A DNA stretch of 14,254 nt from JASFRI01 sp050115015 (GTDB lineage: Bacteria; Acidobacteriota; Polarisedimenticolia; CBDVAL01): assembly GCA_050115015.1 (NCBI GenBank), contig JASFRI010000065.1, positions 1 to 14,254 on the forward strand. The letters are read 5' to 3'. Below are positions 7,266 through 14,254 of this stretch, one piece after another. Under the pieces are notes generated by a model that saw nothing but the letters and a program-made list of their open reading frames with translations, did no database searches and had not been told where the DNA came from. The stretch's first letter is position 1, and every line of letters begins with the position of its first letter. The position numbers and the translations under genes are program-made.

Positions 7266-7329
7266 GGGAAATGCGGCACCCGCAAGGAGCCTGTTTCGAG
7301 AGCGTTACGGAGATTCGGCCGGAGTGCGG

Positions 7330-7815
7330 CTACATCTCGTATTTCCCGAGGTCGTCGGGATCGAGGTTCTCGAGCCACTTCTTGAGCTTCTCGTTTTCCT
7401 GGGGCGACTTCGGGAAGTCGATCTTCTTCGCCTGCTTGAGGACCTCCTCCTCGACGAAGATCGGGGAGCCGGTGCGCAGGGCGATCGCGATGGCGTCGCT
7501 GGGCCGGGAGTCGATCTGGAGGGTGGTACCCCCCGCGGCCACGTGGAGCATGGCGTAGAAGGTCGAGTCTCGGAGCTCCGTGATGACGATCTTCTCGATC
7601 CGCCCGCCCAGGACCTCGAGGACGTTCCGGAGCAGGTCGTGGGTCATCGGCCTGGGGGTCGAGATGTCCTCGATCTGCAGGGCGATGGCGTTCGCCTCGA
7701 AGATACCGACCCAGATCGGGAGGACGGAATCCGTCCCCGCCTGCTCCAGGATCACGATGGGCAGGTTCGAGATGGGGTCGATCATCAACCCCTTCACGTT
7801 GACCTCGACTTCCAT
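7330..7815 (-). CDS. Bifunctional nuclease family protein (DUF151)
   Basis: A 161-aa protein with the full DUF151/BFN fold sequence: an N-terminal beta region (VNVKGLMIDPISNLPIVILE), the conserved PIWVGIFEANAIALQIE segment (residues about 33-49), PMTHDLLRNVL (56-66), an FYAMLHV strand, and the IDSRPSDAIAIALRTGSPIFV block (about 101-121). The C-terminal 35 residues are charged and helical. Family members have been described as DNase/RNase enzymes, and plant members are tied to stress responses; the role in bacteria is poorly defined. The gene follows miaB by 21 nt, suggesting co-transcription with HIT and miaB. A GAGG 5 nt before ATG 7815 lies within a small inverted repeat that may modulate initiation. 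Confidence 0.88.
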   Translation of the reverse strand: MEVEVNVKGLMIDPISNLPIVILEQAGTDSVLPIWVGIFEANAIALQIEDISTPRPMTHDLLRNVLEVLGGRIEKIVITELRDSTFYAMLHVAAGGTTLQIDSRPSDAIAIALRTGSPIFVEEEVLKQAKKIDFPKSPQENEKLKKWLENLDPDDLGKYEM

Positions 7816-7835
7816 AGGAACCTCGTGACGTTCCT
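7816..7835 (-). repeat. Inverted repeat over the nuclease gene's ribosome binding site
   Basis: Six-base arms AGGAAC and GTTCCT, separated by 8 nt, occupy almost the whole gap between miaB and the nuclease ORF. In the mRNA the GAGG Shine-Dalgarno overlaps the loop and 3' arm, and the start codon follows immediately. The stem is short, so an effect on translation is only a possibility. Confidence 0.4.
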
Positions 7836-7836
7836 T

Positions 7837-9225
7837 TTAACGTCCCCCCTGGGAGAAGTCAAGGAACTCGCGCTCCGGCCGCAGCGGTCCGGGCGTCACC
7901 TCGCCGTAGAGCGCCTGTGCGGTGACGGAGCCGATGGTGACCGGAAGGGTCCGCCCCCGCATCCCGTCATGCCCGGGAAAGTGGACGATGAAGCCCTCGG
8001 GGCTCCGCCCCACGAAGACGCCGTCGCCGGACTTCGCGGGGCCCTCGATGAGAACCGGAAGCCGGGCTCCCACCTGGCCGGCGTGGATCTCCGCCTGTAT
8101 CTCGAGCTGCCTGGCCTGGAGCCGGGCCAGCCGCTCGCGGTTCACCTCCGGCGGGGTATCGTCCGCCATCTGCGCCGCCGGGGTGTCGGGGCGCGGCGAG
8201 AAGACGAACGAGAACACCTTCGCGTACCGGACCTCCTCCAGGAGGGTCATCGTCTGCTCGAAGTCGTCGTCGGTCTCGCCGGGAAAGCCGACGATGATGT
8301 CCGCCGACAGCGTGCAGCTCGGAACCGCGCGGCGCAACCGCCTCACCCGTTCGAGGTAGCCCTCGCGCGTGTAGCCCCGCCTCATCCGGCGGAGCACCCG
8401 GGTGGACCCCGACTGGGGCGGCAGGTGGATCGAAGGGCAGATGCGCTCCCCCGCCGCCACCGCGCCGATGATCGCGTCGCTGAAGTGCAGCGGGTGGGAT
8501 GTGGTGAAGCGGACGCGCTCGAGGCCGGGTACGCGATCGACGGCGCGGAGCAGCCCCGCGAAGTCCGTATCGCCGAAACGGTACGCGTTGACGTTCTGTC
8601 CGAGCAACTCCACCTCGCGGAATCCCCGACCGGCGAGAAACTCGACCTCCTGGAGGATATGCCGGAGGGGACGGCTGTCCTCGCGACCGCGGGTCCTGGG
8701 CACGATGCAGAACGTGCAGCGCTTGTTGCAGCCCTCCATCACCGTGACGTACGCCTTCACCCCCTCGGCCCGGGCCGTCGACTCGAAGGGCGGGGTCAGC
8801 GACGCCTCCAGAGGTTCGAGCTGGATCGCCCGTCCTTCCCGCGCCCGGGCCAGCAGCTCGGGAAGCGCCGAGATGCCACGCGGGCCCAGGACCAGATCGA
8901 CGAAGGGAGCCCGCTCGAAGATCTCCGACCCCTCGAGCTGTGCGACACAGCCCGTCACGCCGATGACGAGCCGTGGGTTGCGCCTCTTGAGCCGTCGCAG
9001 GCGTCCCAGGGCGGCGAACACCTTCTGCGTGGCCTTGTCCCGCACGGCGCAGGTGTTCAGCAGGATCACGTCCGCGCGCCGGGGATCGCCGGTGGGCGCG
9101 AGGCCGAGTCCCCGGAGCGCACCGGCCATCTTCTCCGAATCGTGGACGTTCATCTGGCAACCCCAGGTCTCGACGGTGTAGAAGCCCCGGGGGCTGGCAG
9201 CGGCGAGGGGCAGGGGGCGGGCCAC
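7837..9225 (-). CDS. miaB: tRNA-2-methylthio-N6-dimethylallyladenosine synthase MiaB
   Basis: This 462-aa radical-SAM methylthiotransferase converts i6A37 to ms2i6A37 in tRNAs that read codons starting with U. The N-terminal MTTase domain has three cluster cysteines, C23 (TWGCQMN), C59 (LLNTCAVR) and C93 (VTGCVAQ). The radical-SAM domain has C166-x3-C170-x2-C173 followed by IVPRTRGREDSRP, the pattern that separates MiaB from RimO and MtaB. A C-terminal TRAM domain covers about 385-450. The start is a GTG three nt after the stop of the HIT gene, with a GAGG in the end of that gene, so translation is probably coupled. Length and all key residues are normal. The extra leader MARPLPLAAASPRG before the conserved FYTVETWGCQMN is short and unremarkable. 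Confidence 0.96.
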   Translation of the reverse strand: MARPLPLAAASPRGFYTVETWGCQMNVHDSEKMAGALRGLGLAPTGDPRRADVILLNTCAVRDKATQKVFAALGRLRRLKRRNPRLVIGVTGCVAQLEGSEIFERAPFVDLVLGPRGISALPELLARAREGRAIQLEPLEASLTPPFESTARAEGVKAYVTVMEGCNKRCTFCIVPRTRGREDSRPLRHILQEVEFLAGRGFREVELLGQNVNAYRFGDTDFAGLLRAVDRVPGLERVRFTTSHPLHFSDAIIGAVAAGERICPSIHLPPQSGSTRVLRRMRRGYTREGYLERVRRLRRAVPSCTLSADIIVGFPGETDDDFEQTMTLLEEVRYAKVFSFVFSPRPDTPAAQMADDTPPEVNRERLARLQARQLEIQAEIHAGQVGARLPVLIEGPAKSGDGVFVGRSPEGFIVHFPGHDGMRGRTLPVTIGSVTAQALYGEVTPGPLRPEREFLDFSQGGR

Positions 9226-9228
9226 GGC

Positions 9229-9714
9229 TCAGGCCTCGAGGATGGAGCCACGGAGGCGGGTCCAGGTCTGGTCCAGCTCCTCGGGGAGCAGCCGGGTCTC
9301 CCCGATGGCGGTCATGAAGTTCGTGTCGCCGGCCCAGCGCGGTACCAGATGAAGATGGTAGTGCTCCGTGATGCCCGCGCCCGCGCTTCTGCCCAGGTTC
9401 ATCCCCAGGTTGATGCCGTGGGGCCGGTAGAGCTTCCGAAGGGATCGCTCGCAGCGGGACGCCAGGTCCATCATCTCGTGCAGCTCCTCCGGCGTGGCCT
9501 CGTGGAGGTGCGCCAGGTGCCGGTTCGGCACGATCATCAGATGTCCGTTGTTGTAGGGATAGCGGTTGAGGATGACGAAGTGCAGCGCCGACCGGAGGAC
9601 GATCAGGCAGGAGCGGTCGTCGGCCGCGGCCAGGGCCTCGCAGAACACGCAGCCGGTCGTGCGGACGCCGGACACGAGGTACTCGAGCCTCCAGGGTGTG
9701 AAGAGGTGCTCCAT
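9229..9714 (-). CDS. HIT family hydrolase / AP4A phosphorylase-like protein
   Basis: A 161-aa histidine-triad protein. It opens with MEHLFTPWRLEY, typical of the subgroup that includes mycobacterial diadenosine tetraphosphate phosphorylase, then has C22-x2-C25 (GCVFC, a likely zinc site), the nucleotide-binding core FVILNRYPYNNGHLMIVPNR, and the catalytic triad H118-x-H120-x-H122 in EHYHLHLVPRW. It probably acts on dinucleoside polyphosphates or nucleoside-phosphate linkages; the exact substrate cannot be read from sequence. The ATG at 9714 has AAGGGA upstream. It is the first gene of a tight HIT-miaB-nuclease cluster. The 79-nt gap behind the HU/IHF gene shows neither a clear promoter nor a clear terminator, so read-through from rpsA is possible. 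Confidence 0.92.
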   Translation of the reverse strand: MEHLFTPWRLEYLVSGVRTTGCVFCEALAAADDRSCLIVLRSALHFVILNRYPYNNGHLMIVPNRHLAHLHEATPEELHEMMDLASRCERSLRKLYRPHGINLGMNLGRSAGAGITEHYHLHLVPRWAGDTNFMTAIGETRLLPEELDQTWTRLRGSILEA

Positions 9715-9793
9715 GGGCCTGACGTTCCCTTCTCGTCGGAGGGGACCGCCGTCTCGTGGAAGGACGCGGGTGGACGTCGGTGGCCGGGCCGCC

Positions 9794-10069
9794 CTACCGG
9801 TTGATCAGGTCCTTCAGCTCCTTGCCGGGCTTGAAGTACGGGATCTTCTTGGCGGGCACGAACACCTTCTCGCCGGTCTTGGGGTTGCGCCCCTGACGCG
9901 ACCGTCGCTGCCGGATGCGGAAGCTGCCGAAGCCGCGGAGCTCGATCTTCTCGTCATTGTGCAGCGCGTCGATGATCGACTGGAACACGGTGTTGACGAT
10001 CACCTCCGAGTGCTTCTTCGTCAGGTCCGCCGTCTTGGCGACCTCCTCCACCAGCTCAGCCTTCGTCAC
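9794..10069 (-). CDS. HU/IHF-family DNA-binding protein (IHF-beta-like position)
   Basis: A 91-aa nucleoid protein that bends DNA as a dimer. The helical N-terminal half (TKAELVEEVAKTADLTKKHSE) is followed by the family signature RGFGSFRIRQR and the beta-arm with R-x-x-R-x-GRNPKTGE, then FKPGKELKDLIN. The Pro of GRNP is the residue that intercalates into DNA. The start is GTG 10069, with AGGGGA 8 nt upstream; a longer in-frame reading to 10255 would run into rpsA and gives an Arg/Pro-rich non-homologous N terminus. Its place directly behind rpsA matches the widespread rpsA-ihfB arrangement, so an IHF-beta-type role is likely, but the sequence alone does not separate HU from IHF. Confidence 0.94.
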   Translation of the reverse strand: MTKAELVEEVAKTADLTKKHSEVIVNTVFQSIIDALHNDEKIELRGFGSFRIRQRRSRQGRNPKTGEKVFVPAKKIPYFKPGKELKDLINR

Positions 10070-10139
10070 GTCGCGTTCCCCTATCGGTCGAAGGAAAGAG
10101 GCGCCGCCCCCGGAGACGCATCCCGGCAGCGGCGGGTCC

Positions 10140-12056
10140 CTATCTATCCCCGTCGTCGTCCGAGGCCTCGCTGGAGGGCGATGCGTTCTCCCCCTCCGAG
10201 GCGTCCTCGTCCTTTGCTTCCTCCTCCTCCTCCTCGGCGGCGGCGGCGCCGGCACGCGCGGCCTCGGCGAGCTGGGAGCCGATCATATCCCCCAGCGTCA
10301 GATTCCCGGACTTGCGGCTGGAGTCGACGTAGGCGCTCACGTCGAGCTTCGCCTGGTCCGTGGAGAGCTGCCGGATGCTCAGACCGATCTTGTGCTCCGC
10401 CGGATCGGTCCGGATGACCTTCGCCTGGATTGCCTGGCCCACCTTGAAGGCCTTCGCGGGGTCCTCGATCCGCTCCTCGGAAAGCTCCGAGACGTGGACC
10501 AGCCCCTCGATCCCCTCCGCGAGCTCCACGAAGGCGCCGAAATCGGTGAGCCGGACGATCTTCCCCTCCACGATCGTGCCGACGGGATGGGTCCGGAAGA
10601 AATCCTCCCACACGTCGGGCTGCAGCTGCTTCATTCCCAGGGACAGACGCTGGTTGTCGGAGTCGATCTTCAGGATCACCGCCTCGATCGTATCCCCCTT
10701 CTTCACCAGCTCCGATGGATGCTTGATCCGCTTCGTCCAGGACATATCGGAGATGTGCACCAGCCCGTCGATCCCCTCCTCGACCTCGACGAAGGCACCG
10801 AAATCGGTCAGGTTGCGCACCTTGCCGCTGATCGTCGCTCCGACCTGGTAGCGGTCGGCGATCAGATCCCAGGGGTTGGGCTCGACCTGCTTGAGCCCGA
10901 GCGACAGGCGGCGTTGCTGCAGGTCGACGTCCAGGACCATGGCCTCGACGGTGTCCCCCGCGTTGACGACCTTGGAGGGGTGCTTGACCTTCTTCGTCCA
11001 GGACATCTCCGAGACGTGGATCAGCCCCTCAACCCCCTCCTCGAGCTCGACGAAGGCGCCGTAGTCGGTCAGGTTGACCACCTTGCCACTGACCCGGATG
11101 CCCGGCGGATACTTGCTTCCCACGCGCTCCCAGGGGTCCTTGCTGAGCTGCTTGTAGCCGAGGGAGACCCGCTCGCTCTCCGGGTCGAATTTCAGCACCA
11201 GAACGTCCACCTCGTCGCCGATGGAGAAGCGCTCCGACGGGTGGTTCAGGCGGCCCCAGGACATGTCGGTGAGATGCAGCAGTCCGTCGATGCCTCCGAG
11301 ATCGATGAAGGCGCCGTAGCCGGTCAGGTTCTTCACGACACCGCGGAGAACCGCCCCCTCCTTGAGCTTCTTGAGGGTGTCCTTCTTCTTTTCGGCGTTC
11401 TCCTCCTCGATGACCGCCTTCCGGGAGAGCACGATGTTACCGCGACGCTTGTTGACCTTGATGACGCGCATGCGGAACTCCTGGCCCCGTAGCTGGTCCA
11501 GGTTGCGCACCGGGCGTACGTCGACGAGGGAGCCGGGGAGGAACGCCCGGACGCCGATGTCGACGGCCAGACCACCCTTGATCCGCTCGATCACGCGGCC
11601 CGTGATCACGGCGTTGTTCTCGTAGGCCTTCTCGACCTCGTCCCACACCTTCATCTTCTCGGCCTTCTCCTTGGAGAGGACCACGTAGCCTTCGCGGTTC
11701 TCGGTCTTCTCCAGGAGAACGTCGATCTCGTCACCGGCGGAGACGGTCACGTTGCCTTGGCGATCCGTGAACTCGTCGATGTCGATGAGCCCTTCGGACT
11801 TGTAACCGACATCCACGATCACCTCGTTCGGGAGCACCTTGAGCACCTTGCCCTTGACGACGGCCCCCTCCGCCAGGCTCTTGAACTTGGCGTCGTAGGC
11901 CTCGAGCATGGTCTCGAAGTCCTCTTCCTCCGCGACCGTCCCGTTGCCGGAGTTCTCCCCCTTGGAGGACTCGTCCCCGGCCGTTTCCGACGGCACCACC
12001 GGCTGTGCCTCGGTGGTGGTGCCGTCCGACCCCGGGGCTTCCTTCTGCAAGTCCAT
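10140..12056 (-). CDS. rpsA: 30S ribosomal protein S1
   Basis: A 638-aa S1 protein, which docks mRNA on the 30S subunit. Six S1 repeats are visible at about 62-130, 147-215, 232-303, 318-389, 405-475 and 491-562. The last four are close to consensus (LT-D/G-Y/F-GAF-x-x-L/V then GL-x-H-x-S/T-x-x-S) and the first two are degenerate, as expected for the ribosome-binding repeats. Unusual are a disordered acidic N-terminal extension (1-50) and an acidic C-terminal tail with four Ala and six Glu in a row (604-613), then a Ser/Asp-rich end. ATG 12056 is chosen over an upstream in-frame ATG at 12092 because AAGGAGG lies 10 nt before it. It has its own consensus promoter and is followed after 70 nt by the HU/IHF gene. 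Confidence 0.97.
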   Translation of the reverse strand: MDLQKEAPGSDGTTTEAQPVVPSETAGDESSKGENSGNGTVAEEEDFETMLEAYDAKFKSLAEGAVVKGKVLKVLPNEVIVDVGYKSEGLIDIDEFTDRQGNVTVSAGDEIDVLLEKTENREGYVVLSKEKAEKMKVWDEVEKAYENNAVITGRVIERIKGGLAVDIGVRAFLPGSLVDVRPVRNLDQLRGQEFRMRVIKVNKRRGNIVLSRKAVIEEENAEKKKDTLKKLKEGAVLRGVVKNLTGYGAFIDLGGIDGLLHLTDMSWGRLNHPSERFSIGDEVDVLVLKFDPESERVSLGYKQLSKDPWERVGSKYPPGIRVSGKVVNLTDYGAFVELEEGVEGLIHVSEMSWTKKVKHPSKVVNAGDTVEAMVLDVDLQQRRLSLGLKQVEPNPWDLIADRYQVGATISGKVRNLTDFGAFVEVEEGIDGLVHISDMSWTKRIKHPSELVKKGDTIEAVILKIDSDNQRLSLGMKQLQPDVWEDFFRTHPVGTIVEGKIVRLTDFGAFVELAEGIEGLVHVSELSEERIEDPAKAFKVGQAIQAKVIRTDPAEHKIGLSIRQLSTDQAKLDVSAYVDSSRKSGNLTLGDMIGSQLAEAARAGAAAAEEEEEEAKDEDASEGENASPSSEASDDDGDR

Positions 12057-12066
12057 GAAAATACAA

Positions 12067-12073
12067 CCTCCTT
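12067..12073 (-). promoter_or_regulatory. Strong Shine-Dalgarno of rpsA
   Basis: AAGGAGG, with an AU-rich 10-nt spacer before ATG 12056. This is the strongest ribosome binding site in the window and fixes the rpsA start. Confidence 0.85.
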
Positions 12074-12083
12074 GGTCCGGGAG

Positions 12084-12103
12084 GGCGCCCACCCTGGGGC
12101 GCC
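12084..12103 (-). promoter_or_regulatory. Hairpin in the rpsA leader
   Basis: Perfect 7-bp GC arms GGCGCCC (12084-12090) and GGGCGCC (12097-12103) with a 6-nt loop, in the roughly 100-nt untranslated leader and about 10 nt upstream of the Shine-Dalgarno. S1 genes are translationally autoregulated in some bacteria through structured leaders, so this is a candidate S1-responsive element; the link is inferred. Confidence 0.45.
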
Positions 12104-12162
12104 GGAGGGACGGGCCGATCCCCCCTGCCTTGCGGCCATCCCGTTTTTGGCCCGAAGGTCAG

Positions 12163-12191
12163 ATTATAGGGAGGGAACCGGGCGCTGTCAA
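12163..12191 (-). promoter_or_regulatory. Consensus sigma-70 promoter of rpsA
   Basis: On the - strand, TTGACA (12191-12186), exactly 17 nt, then TATAAT (12168-12163): both hexamers and the spacing are ideal. The sequence just upstream (AAGAATTTGTG) is AT-rich, like a partial UP element. Transcription would begin near 12156, leaving a leader of about 100 nt. It starts only 25 nt past the hisC stop. Confidence 0.93.
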
Positions 12192-12215
12192 CACAAATTC
12201 TTCTGAGTTCAGGGA

Positions 12216-13313
12216 TTACGTCGCCAGGAGCTTCCGGAACGCGCCCAGCACCCGGTCGTTCTCGGAGGCGGTCCCCACGGATACCCGGAGCCCCCGGGCG
12301 AACCCGTAGGCATCCATGGGTCGGACGATGATCCCCTCCCGGAGCAGCTTCTGGAAGGCCTCCCGGGCGGGCCAGGGGGCCTCCACGAGGACGAAGTTCG
12401 CCACCGAGGGGAGGTAGTCCAGGCCCAGTTCCCGAAACCCCTCCTGGAGACGCTGGAGACCTTGACGGTTGGCCTGCCGGGACCGCTCCACGTGCTCCCG
12501 GTCGTCCAGAGCGGCAAGGGCCGCGATCTGCGACAGCGAGCTCGTGTTGAAGGGCGAGCGGACGCGCTCGAGGTCATGGAGGATCGCCGCCGGGCCGAGG
12601 CCGTACCCGATGCGCAGTCCGGCCAGGCCGTACGCCTTCGAGAAGGTGCGCAGCACGAGCACCCGGCCGCCCTGCCGCAGCCGCGCCAGGAGATCCGGGT
12701 AGTCCGGCTCGAACCCCTCGACGTACTCGCGATAGGCCTCGTCGACGACCACCAGGGCCGAATCCGGGGTCCGCTCGATCAAGCGGTCCATCGCATCGCG
12801 GCCCACGAAGGTGCCGGTCGGGTTGTTGGGGTTGGCGATGAAGATCAAGCGCGTGCTTGCATCGATGGCGTCTCCCATCGCCTCGAGGTCATGGGTTCCC
12901 TGGCGGAGAGGGACCGACCGCACGTTCCCGTTCACCGCCATCACCGCGATGCGGTACATGATGAACGCCCCCTCGGAGAGGACGGCGTTCCCCTCGGCTC
13001 CAAGATACGTGCGTGCGAGCAGCTCCACGAGCTCGGTCGATCCGTTCCCGAGGATCACGTGATCCGGTGGCACGCGGCAATGGGCGGCCAGGGCGTTCCG
13101 GAGGTAGAACCCGGCGCCGTCGGGATAGCGGTGGAGCCCCGGAAGGGCCTCCCGCAGCGCCGCCACGGCCTGCGGCGAGGGGCCCAGCGGGTTCTCGTTG
13201 GACGCCAGCTTGACGGTATCCCGCAGACCGAGCTCGCGCTCGACCTCCTCGATCGGCTTGCCGGGCTCGTAGGGGCGGATCTCGCGGATGTGGTCCGGCG
13301 GACGCAGCATCAT
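12216..13313 (-). CDS. hisC: Histidinol-phosphate aminotransferase
   Basis: A 365-aa fold-type I PLP enzyme that transaminates imidazole-acetol phosphate with glutamate in histidine synthesis. Evidence: N-terminal IRPYEPGKPIEEVERELG and KLASNENPLGPSP, typical of HisC; NPNNPTG (161-167); the DEAY cofactor aspartate D191; the PLP-binding lysine K226 in RTFSKAYGLAGLRIGY; and the C-terminal GLRVSVGTASEND substrate-carboxylate arginine region. Length is normal. The ATG at 13313 lies one base after the rluB stop, with GGAGG 9 nt before it, so the two are translationally coupled; a second ATG follows directly. No other his gene is adjacent, so a broader role toward aromatic keto acids, as known for HisC-like enzymes near aro/tyr genes, cannot be excluded. 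Confidence 0.93.
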   Translation of the reverse strand: MMLRPPDHIREIRPYEPGKPIEEVERELGLRDTVKLASNENPLGPSPQAVAALREALPGLHRYPDGAGFYLRNALAAHCRVPPDHVILGNGSTELVELLARTYLGAEGNAVLSEGAFIMYRIAVMAVNGNVRSVPLRQGTHDLEAMGDAIDASTRLIFIANPNNPTGTFVGRDAMDRLIERTPDSALVVVDEAYREYVEGFEPDYPDLLARLRQGGRVLVLRTFSKAYGLAGLRIGYGLGPAAILHDLERVRSPFNTSSLSQIAALAALDDREHVERSRQANRQGLQRLQEGFRELGLDYLPSVANFVLVEAPWPAREAFQKLLREGIIVRPMDAYGFARGLRVSVGTASENDRVLGAFRKLLAT

Positions 13314-13314
13314 G

Positions 13315-14064
13315 TCAACGTTCCTCCGCCGGCGGGGAGACGGCTCCCACCGTGCGCTCGAGGGCTTCGATCTCGGCGGGCGTCAGCTCCCGCACGGCCC
13401 CCACCTGGAGTCCGCCGAGCTCCACCCCGCCGACGCGCACCCGCCTGAGGCGCTGCACGGGATGGCCCAGCATCTTGAACATGCGACGGATCTGGTTCCG
13501 CCGGCCCTCGTGCAGCGTCACCTCGATCCAGGCGTTTCCCTCGGCGGTCTGGCGGAGGGGGTGGGCGCGGGCGGCCCGGGTCCGCCGGCCATCCAGGCGA
13601 AGGCCGTGGGCGAAGCGGCGCAGGGCCTCGGGGGACGGATTGCCGCGCACCTTCACATGATAGGTCTTGGCGATGCCGCCGGGAGCGGCCACCGCCCGGG
13701 CGAGATCGCCGTCATTGGTCAGCAGCAGGAGCCCTTCGGAGTGGTAGTCCAGCCGGCCGATGGGGAACAGGCGATCCCCGCGGCGGGGCAGCAGGTCCGC
13801 CACGGTGCGCCGACCCTGGGGGTCGGAGAGGGTGGTGATGACCTCGCGCGGCTTGTTGAGCGCCAGCACGCGGCGGCGGCGGGGAGCCGGGAGCCGGCGC
13901 CCGTCGACCCGGATCCGGTCGCGGCGTGGATCCGCAAGCACCCCCATCTCCTGCACCGCCGAGCCGTTGACACTGACCCGGCCCTCGCGGATCAGCGCCT
14001 CCGCCCCGCGCCGCGATGCGACGCCGGCGCGGGCGAGCAGCTTCTGCAGACGGATGCCGCCCAT
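13315..14064 (-). CDS. RluB-family pseudouridine synthase
   Basis: A 249-aa RsuA/RluB/E/F-type enzyme that isomerises uridine in rRNA (RluB acts on 23S rRNA). The N-terminal S4 RNA-binding domain (2-60) carries IRLQKLLARAGVASRRGAE and GRVSVNG. The catalytic domain has LNKPREVITTLSDPQGRRTV and the catalytic aspartate D106 in GRLDYHSEGLLLLTNDG, plus EGRRNQIRRMFKMLGHPVQRLRRVRVG near the end. ATG 14064 fits the family start and has GGAG 9 nt upstream; an in-frame ATG at 14088 would add eight residues but has no Shine-Dalgarno. It follows the upstream partial ORF by 4 nt (or overlaps it if 14088 is used) and runs straight into hisC. RluB is favoured over RsuA/RluE/F from the scpB neighbour, not proven. 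Confidence 0.93.
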   Translation of the reverse strand: MGGIRLQKLLARAGVASRRGAEALIREGRVSVNGSAVQEMGVLADPRRDRIRVDGRRLPAPRRRRVLALNKPREVITTLSDPQGRRTVADLLPRRGDRLFPIGRLDYHSEGLLLLTNDGDLARAVAAPGGIAKTYHVKVRGNPSPEALRRFAHGLRLDGRRTRAARAHPLRQTAEGNAWIEVTLHEGRRNQIRRMFKMLGHPVQRLRRVRVGGVELGGLQVGAVRELTPAEIEALERTVGAVSPPAEER

Positions 14065-14068
14065 CGCC

Positions 14069-14254
14069 TCATTCTCCGGGCGGTTCATCCGGGAGCGGGA
14101 TCGGCCGATCCCCGTCCGGGCCCGCTCCGTTCCCCGGCGCTGACGCCGCCGAGCTGTCCACTCCCTGGTCCTCCACCTCCAGCGGGAGCTCCGGCTCGGA
14201 GATCATCTCCGAGAACTCCTCCATGCTCGGAAGGTCCTTCAGGCTGTCGAGGCC
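14069..14254 (-). CDS. scpB: C-terminal end of a probable ScpB (3'-terminal fragment)
   Basis: An open frame runs from the right edge to a TGA at 14071-14069 and gives 61 residues. It starts GLDSLKDLPSMEEF, like the last conserved motif of segregation and condensation protein B (LxSLxDLPxL), and continues as an acidic, Pro-rich tail without recognisable domains. scpB next to an rluB-type gene is a widespread arrangement, which supports the call. ScpB acts with ScpA and SMC in chromosome condensation. The body of the gene lies outside the window, so the identification depends on this short motif and on context. Confidence 0.6.
   Translation of the reverse strand, partial: GLDSLKDLPSMEEFSEMISEPELPLEVEDQGVDSSAASAPGNGAGPDGDRPIPLPDEPPGE

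Noticed and set aside
7269..7284. TGCGG/CCGCA stem followed by TTT as a terminator for the nuclease operon
   Set aside because: A 5-bp stem, a 3-nt loop and only three T residues are too weak. It lies just upstream of the parA -35 box and could be chance.
7289..7308. TGTTTCGAGAGCGTT as a possible parS site near parA
   Set aside because: Only the TGTTTC half matches the parS consensus; the other half is not symmetric.
7237..9804. 855-codon open frame on the + strand opposite nuclease, miaB and HIT
   Set aside because: It lies antisense to three well-identified genes and has no domain of its own.
10070..10255. N-terminal extension of the HU/IHF frame into rpsA
   Set aside because: The extension is Arg/Pro-rich and non-homologous; GTG 10069 has a good Shine-Dalgarno and starts at the conserved TKAELVE.

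Overview
The window is GC-rich bacterial chromosome with densely packed housekeeping genes. A lipopolysaccharide-export permease (LptF/LptG) indicates a diderm, LPS-bearing bacterium. The gene set and architectures fit a high-GC, probably uncultured lineage (for example around Acidobacteriota, Gemmatimonadota or Eisenbacteria-type phyla). That placement is an impression, because no rRNA or other taxonomic marker is present. No mobile element, tRNA, rRNA or CRISPR array was found.

Layout. One gene is on the + strand: a 5'-truncated gene (3-2843) for a large fusion of an SPFH/band-7-like segment, an alkaline-phosphatase-superfamily phosphodiesterase domain and eleven TPR repeats. Everything else is on the - strand, so in transcription order it is read from the right edge leftwards: 3' end of a probable scpB (14254-14069); rluB-type pseudouridine synthase (14064-13315); hisC (13313-12216); a textbook sigma-70 promoter (12191-12163) and rpsA (12056-10140); an HU/IHF-family gene (10069-9794); a HIT-family gene (9714-9229); miaB (9225-7837); a bifunctional-nuclease-family gene (7815-7330); a second strong promoter (7265-7237) driving parA (7170-6415) and parB (6422-5601); a small unknown ORF (5540-5325); and a single-chain LptF-LptG fusion (5207-2850) that meets the + strand gene tail to tail.

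Functional grouping. scpB-rluB-hisC-rpsA-HU/IHF looks like a shortened form of the known chromosome-segregation / aromatic-pathway / cmk-rpsA-ihfB neighbourhood; aroA and cmk, often found between hisC and rpsA, are absent here. HIT-miaB-nuclease is a compact unit (3-nt and 21-nt gaps). parA-parB overlap by 8 nt and have their own promoter. The two most unusual items are the fused LptF-LptG permease and the SPFH-phosphodiesterase-TPR fusion. Smaller items of interest are a 16-bp palindrome built around the two convergent stop codons, a 14-bp AT-rich palindrome upstream of the permease, the rpsA leader, and the small ORF after parB. I see no clear evidence of an undescribed defence or mobile system; this is mainly core genome with some uncommon protein architectures.
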